A stretch of DNA of 64,000 bases from Dermacoccus abyssi (GCF_034541975.1 NZ_JAVYJM010000001.1), one strand, 5' to 3'. Shown: positions 17,522 to 26,273, counted from the stretch's first letter. Notes: a model not told the origin generated them from the sequence alone. Translations and numbers: made by a program.

Positions 17522-18817
17522 ATGGCTCACGCATCCTTCGACGCGGCGCGCGTGCGGGAGGACTTCCCGCTGCTCGCGCGCCGCGTCCGCGACGACAAGC
17601 CGCTGGTCTACCTCGACTCCGGTGCGACGTCGCAGAGCCCCGAGTCGGTCATCACCGCCGAGGGCGACTTCTACCGCACCGTGAACGCTGCGGTGCACCG
17701 AGGAGCCCACCAGCTCTCCGAGGAAGCCACCGACGCCTACGAAGGCGCGCGCGAGACCATCGCCCGTTTCATCGGTGGGCGAGCCGACGACATCGTGTTC
17801 ACCAAGAACGCCACCGAGGCTCTCAACCTCGTTGCGTACGCCTTCAGCAATGCCGGCGCGCCCGGCGCGATGGACGGCGTCGATGAGGCGATCGCCTCGA
17901 AGTTTGCGCTGGGCCCCGGTGACGAGATCGTCGTCACGGCGATGGAGCACCACGCTAACCTCGTGCCGTGGCAGGAACTCGCACGTCGTACCGGCGCCAC
18001 GTTCCGTTGGATCGAGATCACCGACGACGGTTTCGTCGACCTCGATTCGGCGCGTGAGGTCATCACCGAGCGGGCCAAGGTCGTCGCCTTCACCCACGTC
18101 TCCAACGTGCTGGGCACGATCAACCCCGTCAATGACCTCGCAACGATCGCTCGCGAGGCCGGGGCACTCGTCGTTCTCGACGCGTGCCAGTCGGTGCCGC
18201 ACATGCCCGTCGACGTGGCACAGCTCGATGTCGACTTCCTCGCCTTCTCCGGCCACAAGATGCTCGGTCCCACCGGCATCGGTGTGCTGTGGGGCAAACA
18301 CGAACTCCTCGAGGCGATGCCTCCGTTCCTCACCGGCGGATCGATGATCGAGATCGTGAAGCTCGAAGGCACGACGTTCGCGCCCCCGCCCCAGCGCTTC
18401 GAGGCGGGCACGCCGAACGCCGCCCAGGCCGTCGGTCTCGCCGCCGCGTGCGACTACCTCGAGGCGCTCGGCATGGACAACGTGCTGCGTCACGAGCAGG
18501 ATCTGATCCAACTCACGCTCGACGGCCTCGCCGAGCGTCCCTGGGTCAGCGTGCTCGGCCCCCAGGACGCAGGTGCCCGGCTCGGTGCGGTCGCGTTCGT
18601 CGTCGACGGGGTGCACCCGCACGACGTCGGGCAGATTCTCGACGACGCCGGTGTTGCCATTCGTACCGGTCACCACTGCGCGTGGCCGTTGCACCGACGT
18701 CTTCGCGCCGTGGCGAGCAGCCGTGTCAGTTTCAACGTCTACTCCACGGCCGACGACGTCGAGGCGTTCCTCACGGCGCTCGACCGGGTGCCGAACATCT
18801 TCGGTTTGGAGGTCTGA
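17522..18817 (+). CDS. sufS: Cysteine desulfurase SufS
   Basis: Group II PLP-dependent cysteine desulfurase, 431 aa. It removes sulfur from L-cysteine and holds it as a persulfide for transfer to SufU. The PLP lysine is Lys246 in FSGHKMLGPTG, and the persulfide cysteine is Cys386 in RTGHHCAWPLHRR. The short GHHC loop is characteristic of SufS rather than NifS/IscS. Other landmarks are YLDSGATSQSPESV, the RGAHQLSEEATDAYE block and DACQSVPHMPVDV. It starts 2 nt after sufC and is followed 1 nt later by sufU, its sulfur acceptor. Confidence 0.97.
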   Translation: MAHASFDAARVREDFPLLARRVRDDKPLVYLDSGATSQSPESVITAEGDFYRTVNAAVHRGAHQLSEEATDAYEGARETIARFIGGRADDIVFTKNATEALNLVAYAFSNAGAPGAMDGVDEAIASKFALGPGDEIVVTAMEHHANLVPWQELARRTGATFRWIEITDDGFVDLDSAREVITERAKVVAFTHVSNVLGTINPVNDLATIAREAGALVVLDACQSVPHMPVDVAQLDVDFLAFSGHKMLGPTGIGVLWGKHELLEAMPPFLTGGSMIEIVKLEGTTFAPPPQRFEAGTPNAAQAVGLAAACDYLEALGMDNVLRHEQDLIQLTLDGLAERPWVSVLGPQDAGARLGAVAFVVDGVHPHDVGQILDDAGVAIRTGHHCAWPLHRRLRAVASSRVSFNVYSTADDVEAFLTALDRVPNIFGLEV

Positions 18818-18818
18818 G

Positions 18819-19301
18819 ATGGATCTGTACCAGGAGCTCATTCTCGAGCACTCCAAGCGCCCGCAGCACGCGGGCCTGCGCGAGCCGTTCGGCGCCGAGA
18901 GCCACCACGTCAACACCTCCTGCGGTGACGAGATCACCCTGCGTGTCGACGTCGAAGGCGAGGGCGACGACGCCGTCATCAAGGACGTCAGCTACGACTC
19001 GATCGGTTGCTCGATCTCCGTGGCGTCGGCGTCAATGCTTGCCGAGAACCTCATCGGGCTCACGCTGCGTGAAGCCCAGGAGGTCTTCGGTGCCACCCGC
19101 ACGATGCTCACGAGCAAGGGCCAGTCTGCCGGTGACGAGGAAGTCATCGGCGACGCCATCGCCCTCGCCGGAGTCTCGAAGTACCCCGCGCGCGTCAAGT
19201 GCGCCCTGCTGTCGTGGTCCGCACTGCAGGACTCGCTCGGCAAACTCGGTCTCGACCTGACCGGGGGCGCCGCATCCACCACGGAGGAGACCAAGGCATG
19301 A
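18819..19301 (+). CDS. sufU: Zinc-dependent sulfurtransferase SufU
   Basis: SufU accepts sulfane sulfur from SufS and passes it to the SufBCD scaffold. The 160-aa protein begins MDLYQELILEHSKRPQH, a SufU/IscU-fold signature. Zinc ligands and catalytic residues are visible: Cys35 and Asp37 (TSCGDE), Cys64 (SIGCSIS) and Cys128 (RVKCALLSW). The insertion relative to IscU (around residues 80-105) marks it as SufU. ATG 18819 follows the sufS stop by one base; a longer upstream frame lies inside sufS and is spurious. It overlaps the next gene as ATGA. Confidence 0.95.
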   Translation: MDLYQELILEHSKRPQHAGLREPFGAESHHVNTSCGDEITLRVDVEGEGDDAVIKDVSYDSIGCSISVASASMLAENLIGLTLREAQEVFGATRTMLTSKGQSAGDEEVIGDAIALAGVSKYPARVKCALLSWSALQDSLGKLGLDLTGGAASTTEETKA

Positions 19302-19693
19302 CCGACAACGAGATCACCGCCGACGTGACCGCCAACGAGGCCGAGGCGCCCGAGCGCGCCCAGGCGCAGGGAGTCAGCGACTCCGGCGTCGAGGTCGAGG
19401 AGGTCAAGGAGGCCCTGCGTGACGTCGTCGACCCAGAGCTCGGCATCAACGTCGTCGACCTCGGCCTCGTCTACGGCATCACCGTCGACGAGAGCAAGCA
19501 CGCCGTCATCGACATGACGCTGACGTCTGCGGCCTGCCCGCTCACGGACGTCATCGAGGAGCAGGTCGCCACGTCCCTGCTTGATGTCGTCACGGGCCAC
19601 ACGCTCAACTGGGTGTGGATGCCGCCGTGGGGCCCGGACAAGATCACCGACGACGGCCGCGAGCAACTTCGCGCGCTCGGCTTCAACGTCTGA
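19298..19693 (+). CDS. sufT: MIP18/DUF59-type metal-sulfur cluster assembly factor (SufT-like)
   Basis: 131-aa member of the MIP18 (DUF59, PaaD-like) family, which helps mature Fe-S proteins. An acidic, poorly conserved first 35 residues precede the domain: VKEALRDVVDPELGINVVDL, with DPE as the family motif, then MTLTSAACPLTDVIEEQV with the conserved reactive cysteine, and VWMPPWGPDKITDDGREQL. It ends the suf operon and starts in ATGA overlap with sufU. The gene symbol is by family usage; the exact client proteins are unknown. Confidence 0.9.
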   Translation: MTDNEITADVTANEAEAPERAQAQGVSDSGVEVEEVKEALRDVVDPELGINVVDLGLVYGITVDESKHAVIDMTLTSAACPLTDVIEEQVATSLLDVVTGHTLNWVWMPPWGPDKITDDGREQLRALGFNV

Positions 19694-19745
19694 CAAGAGG
19701 TGGGCGAAAGCGGCTCCGGTCCTCCTGAGTCGCGTCGACCCTGAC

Positions 19746-19782
19746 GACGAGGGCACTCACCACTGTGGTGAGGGCCTTCGTC
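19746..19782 (+). terminator. Terminator hairpin after the suf operon
   Basis: Long stem: CTCACCA pairs with TGGTGAG around a CTG loop, and the arms continue outward (GACGAGGG with CCTTCGTC, one mismatch). It lies 53 nt past the last suf stop and faces the convergent NlpC/P60 gene. Confidence 0.65.
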
Positions 19783-19860
19783 GTGTCGTTATCTCGCGTG
19801 ACGTCCGCGAGAAAACGCAACCCGTGTGGAAGCCGGTCGATTGCCCACAGTGGAGAGACG

Positions 19861-19900
19861 CGAAACGGCCCCTCGTCCCGGAGGACGAGGGGCCGTTTCG
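19861..19900 (-). terminator. Strong terminator hairpin after the NlpC/P60 gene
   Basis: Perfect 18-bp inverted repeat (arms 19861-19878 and 19883-19900) with a CGGA loop, 22 nt beyond the reverse-strand stop. The symmetric sequence could stop transcription both ways. Confidence 0.75.
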
Positions 19901-19922
19901 AAACGTCGCAGAGGCTCGCGGA

Positions 19923-20396
19923 TCAGACGCGACCGAAGCGGTAGCTGGCACCGGCGCGCGAGAGCGACACGCGCGTACCCGGACGCATAGCGTGCCACAC
20001 CATGCCGTTACCGGCGTAGATACCCGTGTGGTAGGCGTAACCACCAGAGGTGAGGAACGCCAGGTCGCCCGGACGGGCGTACGCGCGGGAAACGCGGTAG
20101 GAGGAGCGGTACTGCTGGTTGGCCGTACGCGGCAGGTAGCGGCCGACCTGGCGGTAGGACCAGCTCGTCAGACCCGAGCAGTCGAAGCGCCACGGGCCGG
20201 AAGCGCCGTACACGTAGGGCGCACCACGACGGCTCGAGGCCTTGGCCACGGCGCGGCGCGCGGACGCGGCCGTGACGGCGCTGGCGTTCGAGGCGCTGGC
20301 AACCGAGACGGCGCCGAGAGCGGAGGAGGCCAGAGCCGTGCCGACGGCAACCTTGGAGGTGTTGGCCATGAAGGAGCGGCGGGACATGTTCTTCAT
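19923..20396 (-). CDS. NlpC/P60-family secreted peptidoglycan hydrolase
   Basis: 157-aa exported cysteine peptidase likely cutting D-iGlu-DAP or equivalent stem-peptide bonds. The N-terminus MKNMSRRSFMANTSK resembles a Tat signal (S-R-R-x-F-M) followed by a hydrophobic stretch ending near SVASASNASA. The catalytic domain shows APYVYGASGPWRFDCSGLTS with Cys73, AYHTGIYAG with His123, and WHA with His135 as the third polar residue. It is smaller than most family members and has no SH3b or LysM repeats. Its mRNA leader contains a c-di-AMP riboswitch, as is known for actinobacterial wall hydrolases, so expression should respond to c-di-AMP. Confidence 0.93.
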   Translation of the reverse strand: MKNMSRRSFMANTSKVAVGTALASSALGAVSVASASNASAVTAASARRAVAKASSRRGAPYVYGASGPWRFDCSGLTSWSYRQVGRYLPRTANQQYRSSYRVSRAYARPGDLAFLTSGGYAYHTGIYAGNGMVWHAMRPGTRVSLSRAGASYRFGRV

Positions 20397-20411
20397 GTCG
20401 ATTCATTTCCA

Positions 20412-20565
20412 GGAGCGCTTACGAGGCATGACCTGTCGGGTTCGAGATCCTAGATTCTCGGCCCACCGAAGTGAGCTTTACCCCAAGAACCACCGAAGTG
20501 GCCCGGATGCTGGGTGCACCGTTCCCGTCGCTCCGCATCATGCGAAGTGATACCTGACCTTCGTG
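20412..20565 (-). ncRNA. c-di-AMP (ydaO/yuaA-type) riboswitch
   Basis: On the reverse strand, between promoter and NlpC gene, the leader shows the conserved ydaO pieces in order: GACGGGAACGG, then GGTTCTTGGGGTAAAGC, and the 3' block TCGAACCCGACAGG followed by CCTCGTAAGCGC. Small hairpins capped by CTTCGG sit between them, as in this class. The last block ends about 16 nt before the ATG and adjoins the GGA ribosome-binding region, so translational or transcriptional control is possible. Boundaries are approximate. In the known class, c-di-AMP binding turns expression off. Confidence 0.85.
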
Positions 20566-20583
20566 ACGGGACTCAGCGACGAA

Positions 20584-20614
20584 GCAGGGCCGCACCGTTT
20601 CGGTGCGACCCTGC
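20584..20614 (-). terminator. Hairpin between the ypfJ-like gene and the NlpC promoter
   Basis: GCAGGG-CGCACCG pairs with CGGTGCG-CCCTGC (14-bp arms, one mismatch) around TTT. It follows the metallopeptidase stop by about 90 nt and touches the -10 element of the next promoter, so it is best read as the upstream gene's terminator. Confidence 0.5.
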
Positions 20615-20615
20615 A

Positions 20616-20644
20616 AGATTACAGACTGATCACGAGCGACACAA
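20616..20644 (-). promoter_or_regulatory. Sigma70-type promoter of the riboswitch-NlpC/P60 transcript
   Basis: Reverse-strand -35 TTGTGT and -10 TAATCT are separated by exactly 17 bp and precede the riboswitch by about 50 nt. Confidence 0.5.
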
Positions 20645-20701
20645 ATCGAGCGTTCATCAACTTGTCAGGAGAACCACATCTTCGCGGTTTTCCGGCGTTT
20701 T

Positions 20702-21670
20702 TCAGCCCAGATCCTGTGCGTTGAACGTGTCGCAGGAGTTGAGTTCACCGCTCTGGAAACCGGTGAGGAACCACTTCTGACGCTGCTGCGACGAACCGTG
20801 CGTCCACGACTCCGGCGTCACCCGGCCCTGGGCCTTCTGCTGGATGCGGTCGTCACCGACCGCGGATGCGGCGGACAGCGCCGACTTGATGTCGGACTCG
20901 GTCACGGGCTTGAGGAGGGTGTTGCCGTTCTTGTCCTTGGCCTCGGTGGCGTGGTTGACCCAGATGCCGGCGTAGCAGTCGGCCTGCAGCTCGAGGCGGA
21001 CCGATCCGGACTCGGGCCCCTGCGGGTCCTGCTGGGCGCGACCCAGGGCGCCGAGAAGGTCCTGGATGTGGTGGCCGTACTCGTGCGCGACGACGTACAT
21101 CTGAGCGAGGTTGCCGCCGTCGGCGCCGTAGGTGCTCGACAGCTCCTGGAAGAAGCTCGTGTCGATGTAGACCTTCCGGTCGTTCGGGCAGTAGAACGGC
21201 CCCATCTGCGAGCTCGCGGTGCCGCAACCGGAGGACGTCTGGCCGCTGTAGAGCTTGGTGGGCGCGTACTCGTACTCGGTGCGACCGCCGGTGAAGTCCG
21301 GGAGCGCCTGGTCCCAGTAGGCCTGAACGGCATTGACCGTTCCGATCACGCGGCAGGTGTCGTCCTCGTTGGCGTCAGCACCCGTCTTGCAGGCCTGGAT
21401 CTGCTGGGCGACCCGGTCGTTCGAGCCGGAGACGTCCTGCGTGTCCTGGCTGTACTGGTTGAGGCCGCTCGCGCCGCCGGGGTAGCTGCTCCCGCCACCG
21501 CTGCCGGTGATGTCGATGCCGAAGAACGCGAAGATGAGCATGAGGATGAGACCGCCGATACCGCCGACGGCCGTACCTCCGCCCATCCCGCCGCGGCCAC
21601 CGCCGAAGCCTCCGGAACCACCGGATTCGACCTGCGACGTGTCCAGCTGCGCGTTGTCGTTGAACGTCAA
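20702..21670 (-). CDS. Neutral zinc metallopeptidase, YpfJ family
   Basis: 322-aa membrane-anchored putative zinc metallopeptidase. A Gly-rich N-terminal cytosolic tail (about 17-37) leads to one transmembrane helix (GGLILMLIFAFFGIDI, about 40-55). The catalytic domain has the zincin motif His196-Glu-Tyr-Gly-His200 in VVAHEYGHH, plus four cysteines (TGADANEDDTCRVIG, CGTASS, FYCPNDRKVY, LQADCYAGIW) that could form disulfides outside the cell. The ELQADCYAG segment supplies the downstream glutamate ligand. It is monocistronic, divergent from the ABC-F gene. The physiological substrate of this widespread family is not established. Confidence 0.9.
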   Translation of the reverse strand: MTFNDNAQLDTSQVESGGSGGFGGGRGGMGGGTAVGGIGGLILMLIFAFFGIDITGSGGGSSYPGGASGLNQYSQDTQDVSGSNDRVAQQIQACKTGADANEDDTCRVIGTVNAVQAYWDQALPDFTGGRTEYEYAPTKLYSGQTSSGCGTASSQMGPFYCPNDRKVYIDTSFFQELSSTYGADGGNLAQMYVVAHEYGHHIQDLLGALGRAQQDPQGPESGSVRLELQADCYAGIWVNHATEAKDKNGNTLLKPVTESDIKSALSAASAVGDDRIQQKAQGRVTPESWTHGSSQQRQKWFLTGFQSGELNSCDTFNAQDLG

Positions 21671-21834
21671 GAGAACCTCCGTTGTGAAGGCGGACGGCGT
21701 CGTCCACCCCGATTCATCTCTCGTAGACTACTGGGGCTTCACGCGCCTCGCCGTATGTCACGCGAGCCGAGCGCTCCCGTCCGGCGTGTCGGAGCCGTAC
21801 ACCCCTTCACCGTTCTTTCGAGGAGCCCTGCCCT

Positions 21835-23433
21835 GTGATCACCGCCGAAGGCATCGAACTGCGCGCCGGCTCGCGCATCCTGCTCGAGAGCGCCACGTTC
21901 CGGGTGGCCGCCGGTGACCGTGTCGGACTCGTCGGGCGCAACGGTGCCGGTAAGACCACCCTGACGAAGGTGCTCGCCGGTGAGGGTCTGCCCGCTGCCG
22001 GCAAGGTGGTCAGCTCCGGGGCAGTGGGATACCTGCCGCAGGATCCCCGCACCGGTGACCTCGATGTCCTCGCGCGCGACCGTATCCTGTCGGCGCGCGG
22101 CCTCGACGCCATCGTCGCCGACCTGCGCAAGGCCGAAGCATCCATGGCCAGTGAGAACGACGACGTCCGCGAACGGGCGATGCGTCGCTACAGCCGTCTC
22201 GATGCCGAGTTCGACGCCCAGGGCGGGTACGCCGCCGAGTCGGAGGCGTCGTCGATCGCCTCGAGCCTCGGGCTCGAACAGCGCATCCTCGAGCAGCCCC
22301 TGCGCACGCTGTCCGGTGGTCAGCGCCGCCGGATCGAATTGGCACGCATCCTCTTCTCGGGCGCTCAGACCCTGCTTCTCGACGAACCGACCAACCACCT
22401 CGATGCCGATTCCATCATCTGGCTGCGCGATTACCTCAAGAGCTACCGAGGTGGGCTCATCGTCATCAGTCACGACGTCGACCTGCTCGACGCCGTCGTG
22501 ACGAAGGTGTTCCACCTCGACGCCAACCGGGCCGAGATCGACCAGTACAACGTCGGGTGGAAGGCATACCTCCAGGCCCGCGAACTCGACGAGAAGCGTC
22601 GCAAGCGCGAGCGACTCAACGCCGAGAAGAAGGCCGGCGTCCTGCTGGCCCAGGCCGACAAGATGCGGGCGAAGGCGACGAAGGCCGTGGCGGCCCAGAA
22701 CATGGCGCGGCGCGCCGAGAAGATGCTCGCCGGCATCGAGGGCGAACGCGTGCAGGACAAGGTCGCCAAGCTGCGCTTCCCGAAGCCTGCGCCGTGCGGC
22801 AAGACGCCGCTCATGGCGGAGGGGCTCTCGCGCTCGTACGGTTCGCTCGAGATCTTCACCGATGTCGACCTCGCCATCGACCGTGGCTCGAAGGTCGTCG
22901 TCCTCGGACTCAACGGTGCCGGTAAGACGACGCTCCTGAGGATGCTCGCGGGCGTCGATGCACCGGACACGGGCCGCATCCTGCCTGGCCACGGACTCAA
23001 GATCGGTTACTACGCCCAGGAGCACGAGAACCTCGACGTCGACCGCAGCGTCCTGGAGAACATGAAGTCAGCAGCGCCCGAACTCGGGGAGACCGAGGTC
23101 CGCAAGGTGCTCGGCTCGTTCCTCTTCTCCGGTGACGACGTCGACAAGCCCGCCGGCGTTCTCTCCGGTGGCGAGAAGACGCGACTCTCGCTGGCGCTGC
23201 TCGTCGTCTCGAGCGCCAACGTGCTGCTGCTCGACGAACCGACGAACAACCTCGACCCGGCCAGCCGCGAGGAGATCCTCGGCGCACTCAACAACTACGA
23301 GGGTGCCGTCGTGCTCGTCAGCCACGACGACGGCGCCGTGGAGGCCCTCAACCCCGAACGCATCCTGCTCCTGCCGGACGGTGTCGAGGACCTGTGGGGT
23401 CCGGACTACGCCGACCTCGTCTCCCTCGCCTGA
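21835..23433 (+). CDS. ABC-F family ATPase
   Basis: Soluble twin-ABC protein of 532 aa without membrane segments. ABC-F proteins act on ribosomes in translation control or antibiotic protection. Domain 1: Walker A GLVGRNGAGKTTLT, signature LSGGQRRRIELA, Walker B LLLDEPTNHLDADSI. A charged linker (about 245-320, from KAYLQARELDEKRRKRER) is the P-site tRNA interaction motif region. Domain 2: Walker A VLGLNGAGKTTLL, signature LSGGEKTRLSLA and LLLDEPTNNLDPAS. The start is GTG 21835. It resembles the housekeeping actinobacterial group more than resistance determinants, but subfamily assignment needs a tree. Confidence 0.92.
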   Translation: MITAEGIELRAGSRILLESATFRVAAGDRVGLVGRNGAGKTTLTKVLAGEGLPAAGKVVSSGAVGYLPQDPRTGDLDVLARDRILSARGLDAIVADLRKAEASMASENDDVRERAMRRYSRLDAEFDAQGGYAAESEASSIASSLGLEQRILEQPLRTLSGGQRRRIELARILFSGAQTLLLDEPTNHLDADSIIWLRDYLKSYRGGLIVISHDVDLLDAVVTKVFHLDANRAEIDQYNVGWKAYLQARELDEKRRKRERLNAEKKAGVLLAQADKMRAKATKAVAAQNMARRAEKMLAGIEGERVQDKVAKLRFPKPAPCGKTPLMAEGLSRSYGSLEIFTDVDLAIDRGSKVVVLGLNGAGKTTLLRMLAGVDAPDTGRILPGHGLKIGYYAQEHENLDVDRSVLENMKSAAPELGETEVRKVLGSFLFSGDDVDKPAGVLSGGEKTRLSLALLVVSSANVLLLDEPTNNLDPASREEILGALNNYEGAVVLVSHDDGAVEALNPERILLLPDGVEDLWGPDYADLVSLA

Positions 23434-23475
23434 TGGACGTGAGACCGTTCGCATGCTGAGGTCAGGAGCCGCGCC

Positions 23476-25341
23476 GTGTCGATGATGGGCCCGGGCTGGC
23501 AGATGATGCGCTCGATGTCGAAGGACGCCACGGTCAAGGACCAGCGCCTGGCTCCGGGCACGGTGCGTCGCGTCGGCGGATACGCCACGCGATACACCTC
23601 GACCATCGCGGTCTTCCTCGTTCTCGTCGTCGTCGACGCGGTGATGATCGTCGCGACGCCACTGCTGCTCAAGCACATCGTCGACGACGGTGTCGTGCCG
23701 CGCGATCGGCAGGTCGTCGTCACCCTCTCGCTCGCCGTGGCGGCCGTCGCAGTCCTCGGCGCGGGAGTGACCGTCGTGCAGCGATGGTTGTCCGCGCGCC
23801 TGGGCGAAGGACTCATCTTCGACCTGCGCGCCGACGTCTTCCGGCACGTGCTCGCCCAGCCCATCGCCTTCTTTACGCGCGCCCAGACGGGTGCGCTCGT
23901 CACGCGCATCAACAGTGACGTCGTGGGCGCTCAGCAGGCGTTCACGACGACGCTGTCGACGGTCGTGAGCAACGTCGTCAGCCTCGCCGTGCTCCTCGTC
24001 GCCATGACGTCCCTGTCGTGGCAGCTCACGGTGGCGGCGCTCGTGCTCGTGCCGCTGTTCCTCCTCCCGACGCGCCTGTTGGGCCGTCGTCTCGCCGGTC
24101 TGACCCGCGAACAGATGACTCTCAACGCCGAACTGGGCGCACGGATGACGGAGCGCTTCAACGTCGCCGGCGCCCTGCTCGTCAAGCTCTTCGGCCGGCG
24201 CAGCGACGAATCGGCGCAGTACGACGCCCGCGCCGCCCGCGTGCGCGACATCGGCGTGTCCATCGCGACGCAGCGCAGCATGTTCCTCGTCGCCCTCACG
24301 CTCATGGCGTCGCTCGCCACCGCACTCGTCTACGGCGTCGGCGGTCTGCTCGCTGTGGACGGCACCATGACGGTCGGCACGCTGCTCGCCATGGCCGCCC
24401 TGCTCGGACGGCTGTACGGCCCGCTCACCGCTCTGTCGAACGTGCGCGTCGACGTCATGGCGGCCATGGTCTCCTTCGAGCGGATCTTCGAGGTGCTCGA
24501 CCTGCCTCCGCTCGTCCGTGAGGCGGATGACGCGGTCGCCCTCGGGCCGGGCCCGCTCGGCGTCCGCTTCGACGGTGTCTCGTTCGGTTACCCCAGCGCC
24601 GATGACGTGTCGCTCGCATCGCTCGAGACGACCTCGAGCGGTGATCGCGACGCCGGTGAGCTCGTGCTGCGCGACATCGACCTCGACGTCGCACCGGGCA
24701 GCGTCGTGGCGCTCGTGGGTCGCAGCGGTGCCGGAAAGACGACGCTCACCTCGCTCGTACCCCGGCTGTACGACCCGACGAAGGGGCGCGTCCTGGTCGG
24801 GGACCTCGACCTCACCGGGGTGAGCCTCGAGTCGGTCGCCCAGCGCATCGGCGTCGTGACTCAGGAAGCGCACATGTTCCACGACACCGTGCGGGCCAAC
24901 CTCCTGTACGCACGCCCCGACGCCACCGACCGCGATCTCGAGCAAGCCCTTCGCGCGGCGCACGTCTGGGCCCTCGTCGAACGTCTGCCGCACGGTCTCG
25001 ACACCGTCGTCGGCGATCGCGGACACCGGCTGTCCGGGGGAGAGAAGCAGCGGTTCGCCATCGCCCGGCTGCTGCTCAAGGCCCCCGACGTGGTCGTGCT
25101 CGACGAGGCGACGGCCCACCTCGACAGCGAGTCCGAGCGCGCGGTGCAGGCGGCGCTGGCGAACGCGCTCGTGGGGCGCACGGCGCTCGTCATCGCCCAC
25201 CGCCTCTCCACCATTCGCCGCGCCGACAGCATCGTCGTGCTCGACGGCGGGCGCATCGTGCAGCAGGGAACGCACGCCGAACTGCTCGCCGCGGGCGGCC
25301 TGTACGCCGACCTGCACGCCACGCAGTTCAGCGACGACTGA
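23476..25341 (+). CDS. ABC exporter, fused membrane and ATPase domains
   Basis: Half-size ABC exporter of 621 aa working as a dimer. The membrane domain (about 35-330) has six helices, beginning YTSTIAVFLVLVVVDAVMIV, and the coupling-helix region QPIAFFTRAQTGALVTRIN. The ATPase domain has Walker A ALVGRSGAGKTTLTS, signature LSGGEKQRFAIARLLL, Walker B VVVLDEATAHLDSESE and H-loop VIAHRLSTIRRA. A roughly 20-residue insert (SADDVSLASLETTSSGDRDA) follows the A-loop strand. It starts with GTG 43 nt after the ABC-F gene and may be co-transcribed. The substrate is unknown; the MsbA/LmrA-like architecture suggests lipids or drugs. Confidence 0.92.
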   Translation: MSMMGPGWQMMRSMSKDATVKDQRLAPGTVRRVGGYATRYTSTIAVFLVLVVVDAVMIVATPLLLKHIVDDGVVPRDRQVVVTLSLAVAAVAVLGAGVTVVQRWLSARLGEGLIFDLRADVFRHVLAQPIAFFTRAQTGALVTRINSDVVGAQQAFTTTLSTVVSNVVSLAVLLVAMTSLSWQLTVAALVLVPLFLLPTRLLGRRLAGLTREQMTLNAELGARMTERFNVAGALLVKLFGRRSDESAQYDARAARVRDIGVSIATQRSMFLVALTLMASLATALVYGVGGLLAVDGTMTVGTLLAMAALLGRLYGPLTALSNVRVDVMAAMVSFERIFEVLDLPPLVREADDAVALGPGPLGVRFDGVSFGYPSADDVSLASLETTSSGDRDAGELVLRDIDLDVAPGSVVALVGRSGAGKTTLTSLVPRLYDPTKGRVLVGDLDLTGVSLESVAQRIGVVTQEAHMFHDTVRANLLYARPDATDRDLEQALRAAHVWALVERLPHGLDTVVGDRGHRLSGGEKQRFAIARLLLKAPDVVVLDEATAHLDSESERAVQAALANALVGRTALVIAHRLSTIRRADSIVVLDGGRIVQQGTHAELLAAGGLYADLHATQFSDD

Positions 25342-25451
25342 ACGCCGGTCGCCGACGCCCGGGCATCTTGCCGCGTACGCCTTCACCCGGTGGTGACGGG
25401 GCCGTCATGACCACCGCCCATGAGCAACGAGGGTTCGCGGCTCGCCAACGA

Positions 25452-25481
25452 CCCGCCATGGGGGCGCCGGCCCCAGGCGGG
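25452..25481. terminator. Terminator hairpin between convergent ABC exporter and SDR genes
   Basis: CCCGCC-A-TGGGG pairs with CCCCA-GGCGGG (one bulged A) around a seven-base loop, placed between the two convergent stops. Confidence 0.5.
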
Positions 25482-25490
25482 GAAGCGCCG

Positions 25491-26261
25491 TCAGAGGGTG
25501 CGCAGAGATCCGCCGTCCACCGGTAGGGCGATGCCGGACAGGTACGACGCCGCCGGGCTGGTGACGAAGGCGGCGACGCGGCCGAACTCCTCCGGCGTGC
25601 CGTAGCGACCCAGCGGAATCGCGCCCTCGTTCTTCGCACGCGTGGCCTCGGCGTCACCGCTGCCTGCGTCGAGCGAACGGACACGGTCGGTGTCGATACG
25701 CCCCGGGAGCAGGACGTTGACGCGGCCACCGCGCGGGCCGTATTCGTCAGCCAGCGTCTTCGCAGCCATGGCGAGGCCGGGACGCAGACCGTTGGAGATG
25801 GCGAGCCCCGGAATCGGCGACTTCACCGAGGACGACAGCACCATCGTCACGGCCATCTGAGCCTCCGGCTCGAAGGGTTCGTCGAGCACCGCGCGTGCCA
25901 TGCGCAGACCGCCGAGGAACACGCTGTCGAAGGCTGCGCGCCACTGCTCCTCGGTCGTGTCACCGAGCTTGCCCGCTGGCGGTCCACCCACGGAGACGAC
26001 GGCGCCGTCGAGGCGGCCGAAGCTCTCCTTGGCCACGGCGATGAGGCGAGCGGGGGTCTGCGGGTCGGCGAGGTCAACCGCGACCGCGCGCACGTTCGCG
26101 CCCGTCGGGAGCTGCTCGGCCGCCGCGTCGATCCGCTCCTGATCGCGTGAGGCGATGACGAGGTCAGCGCCGTCCGCCGCGAGCACCCTCGCCGTCGCGA
26201 GGCCCAGGCCGCCGGAGGCGCCGGTGACGATGTACGTCCGTCCGTTCAGTCCACAGTCCAT
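25491..26261 (-). CDS. SDR-family oxidoreductase lacking the YxxxK motif
   Basis: Rossmann-fold protein of 256 aa with the NAD(P) motif TGASGGLGLA (about 13-22), DLADPQTP and a VSVGGPPAG segment replacing the usual NNAG. Where classical SDRs carry a catalytic YxxxK, this reads ISNGLRPGLAMAAK (about 145-158): serine is present near 133, but Tyr is replaced by Asn147 in the S-N-x-x-R-x-G-L pattern. This variant is known in a divergent SDR branch, so it may use other chemistry or be regulatory. It lies 12 nt after the SURF1 stop on the same strand. The name oxidoreductase is by fold only. Confidence 0.85.
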   Translation of the reverse strand: MDCGLNGRTYIVTGASGGLGLATARVLAADGADLVIASRDQERIDAAAEQLPTGANVRAVAVDLADPQTPARLIAVAKESFGRLDGAVVSVGGPPAGKLGDTTEEQWRAAFDSVFLGGLRMARAVLDEPFEPEAQMAVTMVLSSSVKSPIPGLAISNGLRPGLAMAAKTLADEYGPRGGRVNVLLPGRIDTDRVRSLDAGSGDAEATRAKNEGAIPLGRYGTPEEFGRVAAFVTSPAASYLSGIALPVDGGSLRTL

Positions 26262-26273
26262 GGCTTCATCCTG

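Noticed and set aside
23068..25386. 772-aa reverse-strand ORF
   Set aside because: Antisense to the ABC-F end and ABC exporter; His/Arg/Glu-rich nonsense composition.
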